DNA of 5,407 nt from Bacteroidota bacterium (lineage in GTDB: Bacteria > Bacteroidota > Bacteroidia > Flavobacteriales > Flavobacteriaceae), in the NCBI GenBank assembly GCA_018656255.1, contig JABHYI010000217.1, positions 1-5,407 on the forward strand, in the 5' to 3' direction. The first letter of the stretch is position 1, and each line of letters begins with the position of its first letter. The notes beneath the pieces were generated by a model. It was not told the DNA's origin and searched no databases. It was given only the letters and a program-made list of their open reading frames with translations. The position numbers were made by a program, and so were the translations under genes. Below, piece by piece: positions 1 through 5,407 of this stretch.

Positions 1-829
1 CATCTCTCCAGGCCAAAGTCCCTAGACCATTTTTAAACATTTCTTCCATGGGGTTAAAAAGTTGTTTTGTACCTACATTTTCTCTTTTCTTTTTTGGCTT
101 TAAGACGTCCTTTACACTGGGGCTAGTAGGGTCGTCATTAAAATCTCCCATGGTGATAATTTTAGCGTACGGTTCTTGCACAAAAATAGAATCCATGATG
201 TGCTTGTTAAGTTTTGCTGCGCTAATTCTTTTTTGACGAGATCTTGCCTCTCCACCACTTCTTGATGGCCAGTGGTTTACAATAAAGTGCATTTTCTCTC
301 CATCTAACATACCACTTACCACTAATTGATCTCGAGTAAAAATACGTTTGGTAGGGTCTACATTATCATAAATTAATAACTCATGTGCCTTGTAGTTTGT
401 AGGAGTAAATAATTTTTTTTGGTAGATGAGGGCTACATCAATTCCTCTTCTATCTGGGGAGTCAAACTGTACAATACCATACTCTTTATCAAGTAGAGAT
501 TCTTGGTTTACAAGATCTTCTAATACTTTTCTATTCTCGGTTTCACAAAGGCCAACTATGGCTGGTGCTGTGCCCGTTACATCTGCTCCAATTTCACTAA
601 TAACCTTGGCCATGTTTTTAAGTTTGGCTTGGTATATTTCTTCTGTCCAGTGGTCTTTCCCGTCTGGAGTTCTATCATCATCGTAGGTGATAGGGTCGTT
701 TTCTGTATCAAAAAGGTTTTCAACGTTATAGAAGGCTATTGTGTTTACCTTATACTGTTTTTTTTGTTGAGCGAAACCGATGCTTGAGACAAAGACAAGC
801 GCAATAAAAATTTGTTTAGTGTAATGCAT
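1..829 (-). CDS. Secreted endonuclease/exonuclease/phosphatase (EEP) family protein, C-terminus cut by window edge
   Basis: I read this by reverse translation; 276 codons are visible from the ATG at 829-827 and the frame is still open at position 2. The ATG is preceded directly by an in-frame TAA (832-830), so it is the first possible start of this frame. Residues 1-20 form a Sec signal peptide (K5, hydrophobic 7-17, likely cleavage GFA|QQ after A20). EEP-fold motifs follow in order: FYNVENLFD at 33-41 (N35, corresponding to the metal-site Asn of APE1), LCETEN at 94-99 (catalytic Glu E96), RRGIDVALIY at 127-136, NHWPSRSGGEAR at 185-196 (catalytic-type H186), and GDFNDDP at 228-234 (D229/N231). 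The final SDH-type motif should lie beyond the edge; family members of this type are roughly 340-350 residues, so about 70 are missing. The family hydrolyses phosphodiester or phosphomonoester bonds with divalent metal. An exported enzyme acting on extracellular DNA, RNA or organic phosphate is inference; the exact substrate is unknown. It is divergent from the receptor operon and shares its 148-nt upstream region. Confidence 0.93.
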   Translation of the reverse strand, partial: MHYTKQIFIALVFVSSIGFAQQKKQYKVNTIAFYNVENLFDTENDPITYDDDRTPDGKDHWTEEIYQAKLKNMAKVISEIGADVTGTAPAIVGLCETENRKVLEDLVNQESLLDKEYGIVQFDSPDRRGIDVALIYQKKLFTPTNYKAHELLIYDNVDPTKRIFTRDQLVVSGMLDGEKMHFIVNHWPSRSGGEARSRQKRISAAKLNKHIMDSIFVQEPYAKIITMGDFNDDPTSPSVKDVLKPKKKRENVGTKQLFNPMEEMFKNGLGTLAWRD

Positions 830-876
830 TTATGATATATGTTAGTTTTGTGTAAAGGGTCGTATAATTAGTTCAA

Positions 877-884
877 CAAAAGTA
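877..884 (-). promoter_or_regulatory. Candidate -7 promoter element for the EEP gene
   Basis: On the minus strand this reads TACTTTTG, an exact match to the Bacteroidota sigma-A -7 consensus TAnnTTTG. It lies 47 nt upstream of the start codon at 829, leaving a leader of about 40 nt. There is no TTG at the usual -33 distance (about 17-20 nt further upstream), so the assignment rests on the -7 box and its position alone. The motif is short and could occur by chance in this AT-rich region. Confidence 0.4.
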
Positions 885-894
885 ATTAATTCCA

Positions 895-917
895 TTGAAA
901 AATGTACATTTGTTCAA
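895..917. repeat. Inverted repeat in the divergent promoter region, candidate operator
   Basis: The core AAATGTACATTT (900-911) is a perfect 12-bp palindrome. It is flanked by TTGAA (895-899) on the left and TTCAA (913-917) on the right, which are themselves inverted copies; only the extra base G912 breaks the symmetry. Together 22 of 23 bases belong to the symmetric structure. A further copy of the right half, GTTCAA, occurs at 871-876 in the same orientation as 912-917, 41 nt away and next to the leftward -7 box. The position over the rightward -7 box and the dyad symmetry fit a dimeric regulator site. No known regulator consensus is recognised, and the upstream location makes an mRNA hairpin unlikely. 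Confidence 0.5.
905..912 (+). promoter_or_regulatory. Candidate -7 promoter element for the receptor/lipoprotein operon
   Basis: TACATTTG matches the Bacteroidota -7 consensus TAnnTTTG exactly and lies 65 nt upstream of the receptor ATG at 978. The predicted leader is about 60 nt. No TTG is found at the usual -33 spacing (the nearest fit is a TTA at 886-888, 16 nt away), which suggests a weak or activator-dependent promoter. Almost the whole box lies inside the inverted repeat at 895-917, so a protein bound there would overlap the polymerase contact. Confidence 0.45.
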
Positions 918-977
918 AAGTGATAATAATATATTAAAGAGAAGGTTAAATTCTCAACAAACATTTAAAATTTCGGA

Positions 978-3785
978 ATGAAAAAACTCATGTTAACTTT
1001 TTTTACGCTCCTGTTTTTTGCAAGCACTGGTTTTGCTCAAACTGCAGTTGTAAAAGGACGCGTTGTGGATAGTAATTCAAGCGATGTCATTGGGGATGTG
1101 GCCATTAGCATTAAAGCTAGCACATTTACTACCCTGACAGACCCTGAAGGTCTTTTTGTAATTCAAAGTGAAATGCTACCTCAAGGGGAGCAGGTACTTA
1201 TAATTTCAAAAGCTGGCTACTACACACAAAGAATCCAACTCACCATTGAAAATGGAGAGACTTTGAATTTAAACACTATTTTATTGGAAGTTGATCTTTC
1301 TCTTACAGAGGCTCAGATTGCTATCATTAGCCTTTCTGACAATGAGCTAGATGAGGATGATGGTTCCTCGTTTAACACCTCTGGGCTATTACAGGCCTCT
1401 AGAGATGCATTTTTAAATGCCGCTGCTTTTGATTTTAGCGCAACATTCTTTAGACCAAGAGGTTTGGACAATGCCAATGGTAAAGTGCTTATCAATGGTC
1501 TAGAAATGAACAAGCAAATTACAGGACGCCCACAATGGGGTAACTGGGGTGGGCTTAACGATGTACAACGCAATCGTGAATTTTCTATGGGCCTGAAGGC
1601 TAGTGATTATACCTTTGGTGATGTTGCAGGAACTACCAACATCATCATGAGAGCTTCTCAATACCGCCAAGGTGGCCGTGTTTCTTATGCATCTTCAAAT
1701 AGAAGTTACGAAGGCCGTGTTATGGGAACCTACAATAGTGGTTTAAATAAAAATGGATGGGCTTATGCAGTATCTGCAGCTCGTAGATTTGGTGAGGGAG
1801 GATATCAAGACGGTACGCTGTATGATTCTAATTCATTCTTTGCATCTGTAGAGAAAAAAATTAACGATAGTCATAGTCTTAACCTTACCGCGTTTTATAC
1901 GCCAAATAGAAGAGGAAGATCTACTGCCATCACTCAAGAACAAAGGGAACTAAAAGGAATACGCTACAATCCAAACTGGGGGTATCAAGATGGAGAACTT
2001 AGAAATAGTCGTATCAGAGAAATTGAGGAACCAATTTTTATGTTGAATCATTACTGGAACATAGGTGAGAAAACAACATTAAACACAAACATTGGCTACC
2101 AAACAGGAACTATTAGAAATAGCCGTATAGATAACAACGGAAACCGTAACCCATCTGGTAATTACTACCAAAGAATGCCTAGTTATTTTTTGCGTGACGC
2201 TAGTCCTTCTCCTTACCAGTACCAACAAGCGTATTTGGCAAGAGAAGAGTTTGTAAACGACGGACAAATTCCTTGGAATACATTATATGGTGCAAATATA
2301 GATTCACAGGGTAATGCCCTAAGAGCATCTTATGTTTTGCAAGATGATGTAAGTAAAGACACTCAGGTGCAGTTCAGCTCTATTCTTTTTTCTGAGCTAA
2401 CTAGTAACATTACTTTAAACGCTGCCGTAAATTATAGAAGTCTGAAAAGCGAAAATTATGCCCAGGTTCGTGATTTACTAGGAAGTAATGGATTTTTAGA
2501 TATTGATACTTTTGCAAATTCAGAATCTGGAGATGGTGCAGGAGATTTGCAATCTAATATAGCACAAAGTGATGTGCGTAACCCAAACCGTATTGTAGGC
2601 GTGGGAGATCGTTACAAATATAATTTTGATGTAAATGCAGATGTTATGTCTGGGTTTGCTCAAGCTCAATTTAAATATAGTAAGGTAGATTTTTACCTAG
2701 CTGCTAGCTTGGGAGCTACCAATTACCAGCGTAATGGTTTGTATGAAAACGGAAACTACCAAGGAGGGAACAGCTCATTTGGAGAAAGTGAAGCGTTAAG
2801 CTTTAGCACTCTTGGATTTAAAGGGGGCGCTGTTTATAAACTTACAGGACGTCACCTTATAGATGTAAACGCCGGGTACTTAACTAAGGCGCCAAGCATT
2901 AGAAACTCTTTTAGTAATTCTCGCCAAAACAACAATGTTGTAGAAGGCTTGATAGAAGAGAAAATTCAAAACCTAGATGTGAGTTACATCTTCCGCTCTC
3001 CTATATTAAAGGCAAGAGTTACTGGTTTTTACAATGCTATGCAAGACCAGACAGATATCAACTTCTTTTTTACAGAATCTATACAGAATGCTGATGGAGG
3101 AGGAACTTTTGTACAAGAAGTCCTTACAGGTATTGAGTCTACAAGAGCAGGTGCAGAGATAGGAATTGAGGCTCAGGTAACACCAACAATTAAACTTAAG
3201 GGTGCGGCATCAATGGCGCAGTATGTTTATACCAACAATCCAAATCAATACTTTACTAGTGATGATTTTGAAGGTCCAAAAAGATTAGGTGATGGAACCA
3301 CTAAAATGAAAAATCTACATATCGCAGGTGGTCCAGAAAACGCATTCCAGTTAGGCTTTGAGTATCGTGATCCAAACTTCTGGTGGTTTGGTGTTACTTC
3401 AAACTATTTCTCAAATGCATATATTGATGTAAGTAGCTTGCGCAGAAACGACAATTTTGCGACAGATATTGATAATATTGGCTACAATGACTATGACCCT
3501 GCAACAGCAAGAGAGTTGTTACAACAAGAACAATTTAATGATTACACCCTTGTAAATGTAGTGGGAGGTAAGTCTTGGAGAATTGACGGTTATTATGTTG
3601 GATTTTTTGCAACAATCAACAACGTTTTTGACCAACGCTACAGAACAGGTGGTTTTGAAGATTCTAGAATTGCAGATTATCGTGGTATGGTTGAAGAGTC
3701 AAATAGAGATACACCGGTATTCGGAAATCGCTATTTCTTCGGAAACGGAACTACATATTACTTAAACCTTTACGTTAGATTTTAA
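978..3785 (+). CDS. TonB-dependent outer-membrane receptor with carboxypeptidase-like regulatory domain
   Basis: This complete 935-residue protein is predicted to be an energised outer-membrane importer. Residues 1-20 are a Sec signal peptide (KK at 2-3, hydrophobic stretch 4-15, likely cleavage GFA|QT). Residues about 24-105 form the small beta-sandwich typical of Bacteroidota receptors (VVKGRVVD at 24-31, TLTDPEGLFVI at 52-62, SKAGYYTQ at 77-84). An acidic linker around 113-131 contains IAIISLS and DELDEDD-like residues and probably includes the TonB contact. The plug spans roughly 132-230, with FRPRGLDNANGKVLINGLEMN at 158-178 and DVAGTTNIIMRAS at 215-227. The rest is barrel, rich in aromatic and polar alternation, ending in the outer-membrane C-terminal signature YYLNLYVRF with terminal Phe. 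No cysteine is present. The ATG is preceded by an in-frame TAA at 966-968 and has no Shine-Dalgarno. The next gene begins 25 nt after the stop, indicating an operon. It resembles SusC-type receptors in domain order, but its partner is not SusD. The ligand is unknown; coupling to the EEP enzyme hints at nucleotides or phosphate compounds (inference). Confidence 0.95.
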   Translation: MKKLMLTFFTLLFFASTGFAQTAVVKGRVVDSNSSDVIGDVAISIKASTFTTLTDPEGLFVIQSEMLPQGEQVLIISKAGYYTQRIQLTIENGETLNLNTILLEVDLSLTEAQIAIISLSDNELDEDDGSSFNTSGLLQASRDAFLNAAAFDFSATFFRPRGLDNANGKVLINGLEMNKQITGRPQWGNWGGLNDVQRNREFSMGLKASDYTFGDVAGTTNIIMRASQYRQGGRVSYASSNRSYEGRVMGTYNSGLNKNGWAYAVSAARRFGEGGYQDGTLYDSNSFFASVEKKINDSHSLNLTAFYTPNRRGRSTAITQEQRELKGIRYNPNWGYQDGELRNSRIREIEEPIFMLNHYWNIGEKTTLNTNIGYQTGTIRNSRIDNNGNRNPSGNYYQRMPSYFLRDASPSPYQYQQAYLAREEFVNDGQIPWNTLYGANIDSQGNALRASYVLQDDVSKDTQVQFSSILFSELTSNITLNAAVNYRSLKSENYAQVRDLLGSNGFLDIDTFANSESGDGAGDLQSNIAQSDVRNPNRIVGVGDRYKYNFDVNADVMSGFAQAQFKYSKVDFYLAASLGATNYQRNGLYENGNYQGGNSSFGESEALSFSTLGFKGGAVYKLTGRHLIDVNAGYLTKAPSIRNSFSNSRQNNNVVEGLIEEKIQNLDVSYIFRSPILKARVTGFYNAMQDQTDINFFFTESIQNADGGGTFVQEVLTGIESTRAGAEIGIEAQVTPTIKLKGAASMAQYVYTNNPNQYFTSDDFEGPKRLGDGTTKMKNLHIAGGPENAFQLGFEYRDPNFWWFGVTSNYFSNAYIDVSSLRRNDNFATDIDNIGYNDYDPATARELLQQEQFNDYTLVNVVGGKSWRIDGYYVGFFATINNVFDQRYRTGGFEDSRIADYRGMVEESNRDTPVFGNRYFFGNGTTYYLNLYVRF

Positions 3786-3810
3786 TAAAAAATAGATAAA
3801 CACAATACAA

Positions 3811-5280
3811 ATGAAAAATTTCAATTTATACAAACTAGTAATGCTGTTGATGGTAACAGTAGCGATAGTATCATGTGTGCAAGATGATGATTTTGAAACA
3901 CCAAACACGATCGTTGTGGCTCCAAACCTAGAGGGTGATGTGCTCACAATAATGGGTATTAATAGTGCCTTTGAACAATTAGTTGCAGATGCAGCAGATG
4001 ATCTTGGTGTTGACCCATCAGACTTTAACTACGAAGATGTTCTTGCAGAACTAAGAGAAACAGAGAAACTTACTTTTGATACAGAAGTTATTACCTATGT
4101 TGAGGGGTATGTAATTTCAAATGACCAGTCAGGAAATTTCTTTGAAGAATTAATTATGCAAAACGCTCCTTCTGAGCCTGTAAGTGGGATTAAGGTTTTG
4201 ATAGACGTAAATCCTTTATTTATTACTTATGAATTAGGAAGAAAGGTATATGTTCGTCTAGACGGCTTAACTGCAGGATATGATTCTGGGGTGTTAACAC
4301 TTGGGATTATTGATGTTAACGACCTTGGTAAAATTGGAGAATCTCAAATGCTAGACTACGTAATTAGAGACGCAGTTGTTGAGACAATGGTTGCAAAACC
4401 ATTATTGTTTTCAGAATTTACAGATGCAAACACTAATTTATTAGTTGCCCTTGCAGATGCACAGTTTAACCGTAATGAAGTGTTAGGCGATGATCGCAAA
4501 ACCTATGCTGGTGAACCAGAAGATCAATTTGACGGAGAACGTTTATTAGAGAGTTGTGAAGAAGGTGGCAGTGTTATTTTTAGCACCAGCACATTTGCAG
4601 ACTTTAAATCTTTCTTGCTTCCTCAAGGAAGAGGTTCTATGACAGGAATTTTAACGAAGAACTTTTTTGGTGATGCCTTTAACATGGTAATCAATGACCC
4701 ATCAGATATTAATTTTGACAACGAAAACAGATGTGATCCAGAAACATTCAATTGTGATGGACCTAGTGGAGGCGGAGCAGAATTTTACAGTGAAAACTTT
4801 GAAGGCTTTGATTCCATTGAGGCATATGTTAGTGCCGGTTGGACAAATGTAAATGCAAGTGGCGGAAACGAAGTATGGGAAATTGGAAACTTTAACAACA
4901 ATAACTACGCTCAAGTATCTGGATTTAGTTCTGGAGAGGATATTATCGATACATGGCTAGTAACTCCAGCTATCGATATGGATACTACCATAGAAGAGGA
5001 ATTGACCTTTAACATTCAAGCTGCCTTTGATAATGGTACTATTTTAAGTGTGTTAGTTTCTACAGACTTTACTGGAGATGTAACTACAGCTACTTGGAAT
5101 TTGGTAGATGCTTCTATTCCTACAGGACCAGAAAGTGGTTTTGGAGACTTTTTCCCATCAGGACCAATTAATATTTCTTGTGTTGATGGTATGGCTCATA
5201 TAGCGTTTAGATATCAAGGGTCAGACCCAACAGCTACCACGCGTTACCACATAGATGATATCGTGATAACAGGTAACTAA
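3811..5280 (+). CDS. DUF5689 / choice-of-anchor J surface lipoprotein
   Basis: The product is a 489-residue lipoprotein. Residues 1-21 are a signal II peptide ending in AIVSC, with lipidated C22. The following residues VQDDDFE (23-29) closely resemble the lipoprotein export signal described for Flavobacterium (SDDFE type), so surface exposure is likely. Residues about 40-300 match the DUF5689 pattern as I recall it, best seen at VEGYVISNDQSGNFFEELIMQN (97-118), followed by KVYVRLDGL and a glycine-rich beta region. That fold has OB-like features and may bind a ligand. A linker with C308 and C315 (CDPETFNC) and a GPSGGG stretch leads to a C-terminal beta-sandwich, about 325-488, of choice-of-anchor J type: FYSENFEGF, DTWLVTPAIDM, and the ending YHIDDIVITGN. 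Besides the lipidated Cys there are C249, C308, C315 and C457, which could form two disulfides. It lies 25 nt after the receptor, with an A-rich leader, no Shine-Dalgarno, and an in-frame TAG at 3793-3795. It probably acts as the receptor's surface partner (inference). Confidence 0.9.
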   Translation: MKNFNLYKLVMLLMVTVAIVSCVQDDDFETPNTIVVAPNLEGDVLTIMGINSAFEQLVADAADDLGVDPSDFNYEDVLAELRETEKLTFDTEVITYVEGYVISNDQSGNFFEELIMQNAPSEPVSGIKVLIDVNPLFITYELGRKVYVRLDGLTAGYDSGVLTLGIIDVNDLGKIGESQMLDYVIRDAVVETMVAKPLLFSEFTDANTNLLVALADAQFNRNEVLGDDRKTYAGEPEDQFDGERLLESCEEGGSVIFSTSTFADFKSFLLPQGRGSMTGILTKNFFGDAFNMVINDPSDINFDNENRCDPETFNCDGPSGGGAEFYSENFEGFDSIEAYVSAGWTNVNASGGNEVWEIGNFNNNNYAQVSGFSSGEDIIDTWLVTPAIDMDTTIEEELTFNIQAAFDNGTILSVLVSTDFTGDVTTATWNLVDASIPTGPESGFGDFFPSGPINISCVDGMAHIAFRYQGSDPTATTRYHIDDIVITGN

Positions 5281-5302
5281 GTACTTGTTTTATATGTATT
5301 AC

Positions 5303-5337
5303 AAACACCCTCGGCATTGTCGGGGGTGTTTTTGTTT
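5303..5337 (+). terminator. Intrinsic terminator of the receptor/lipoprotein operon
   Basis: An 11-bp stem pairs 5303-5313 (AAACACCCTCG) with 5321-5331 (CGGGGGTGTTT), with a single T-G wobble at 5311/5323 and a 7-nt loop GCATTGT. The right arm runs into TTTTT (5329-5333), then G and TTT. It begins 22 nt after the lipoprotein stop codon. The A run on the left side is short, so efficient termination in the opposite direction is doubtful. Confidence 0.9.
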
Positions 5338-5407
5338 AAAGCCAGAGGGTCTCAAAACAATGCTGTGAAGCCTTTTTAGGCGAGTTCTATGGAATTACTA
5401 CAACAAG
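5338..5407. other. Window tail with no assignable gene; possible start of a downstream ORF
   Basis: On the plus strand an ATG at 5389-5391 opens a frame reading MELLQQ to the window edge, which is too short to assign. On the minus strand two frames enter from the edge and stop after a few codons (at 5389 and 5378), so the C-terminus of a convergent gene cannot be excluded. A short GCCT-TTTT-AGGC hairpin (5370-5381) has only four base pairs. No TAnnTTTG box is seen here. Confidence 0.2.

Noticed and set aside
48..236. Plus-strand open frame of 62 codons
   Set aside because: It is antisense to the EEP gene across the GDFNDDP motif region, with a low-complexity hydrophobic translation produced by the opposite strand.
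426..686. Plus-strand open frame of 86 codons
   Set aside because: It lies wholly antisense to the EEP gene, whose motifs (N35, E96, H186, D229/N231) are unmistakable; the translation has no recognisable pattern.
893..904. CATT-GAAA-AATG hairpin between the two -7 boxes
   Set aside because: It has only four AT-rich base pairs, and the larger 895-917 dyad uses most of the same bases and explains the symmetry better.
1313..1573. Minus-strand open frame of 86 codons inside the receptor gene
   Set aside because: It is antisense to the linker and plug of the receptor; the translation shows no family features and there is no promoter-like box nearby.
2001..2128. Repeated RNSRI coding segment (2001-2014 and 2115-2128, 13 of 14 bases identical)
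   Set aside because: Both copies are in the same frame in neighbouring predicted barrel strands. The repeat is short and fits ordinary beta-strand sequence similarity rather than a mobile or regulatory repeat.
3762..3947. Minus-strand open frame across the receptor/lipoprotein junction
   Set aside because: It covers the operon junction and the lipoprotein signal peptide in antisense. Its hydrophobic tail is simply the reverse complement of AT-rich sequence.
4702..4914. Minus-strand open frame of 70 codons inside the lipoprotein gene
   Set aside because: It is antisense to the Cys linker and the start of the choice-of-anchor J domain, with no independent support.
5389..5407. Possible gene start MELLQQ at the right edge
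   Set aside because: Six codons are too few to name a family, and there is neither a recognisable promoter nor a ribosome-binding site; it is noted only as part of the window tail.
1..5407. CRISPR arrays, tRNA or rRNA genes, insertion-sequence ends, phage attachment sites
   Set aside because: I found no regularly spaced repeats, cloverleaf-like segments, transposase coding or paired terminal repeats on reading both strands.

Overview
The window looks like chromosomal DNA of a member of the Bacteroidota, most likely the Flavobacteriaceae. It is AT-rich, and its start codons are preceded by A-rich leaders without a Shine-Dalgarno sequence. The divergent intergenic region carries two boxes matching the Bacteroidota -7 consensus TAnnTTTG. 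The protein families are a long TonB-dependent receptor with an N-terminal carboxypeptidase-like regulatory domain, a DUF5689/choice-of-anchor J lipoprotein, and a Sec-exported endonuclease/exonuclease/phosphatase (EEP) protein, a combination typical of this phylum.

Layout. Positions 1-829 (minus strand) hold the first 276 codons of a secreted EEP-family nuclease/phosphatase; its C-terminus lies outside the window. Positions 830-977 are a divergent promoter region with one -7-like box per strand and a near-perfect inverted repeat (895-917) sitting on the rightward box. Positions 978-3785 (plus) encode a complete 935-residue TonB-dependent outer-membrane receptor. After 25 nt comes 3811-5280 (plus), a 489-residue lipoprotein with a signal II peptide, a surface-export motif (CVQDDDFE), a DUF5689 region and a C-terminal choice-of-anchor J beta-sandwich. 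A strong intrinsic terminator at 5303-5337 closes this two-gene operon. The last 70 nt hold no assignable gene; an ATG at 5389 stays open for six codons to the window edge.

How the parts may work together (inference). The receptor and lipoprotein form a tight transcription unit resembling a SusC/SusD pair, but with a DUF5689 lipoprotein where SusD would be. The divergently transcribed, exported EEP enzyme could cut a phosphodiester or phosphoester substrate outside the inner membrane, and the receptor/lipoprotein pair could bind and import the products. An extracellular nucleic-acid or organic-phosphate scavenging module is the most economical reading, but no substrate can be read from the sequence. 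All three products carry export signals. The shared, palindrome-containing intergenic region is a plausible point of joint control.
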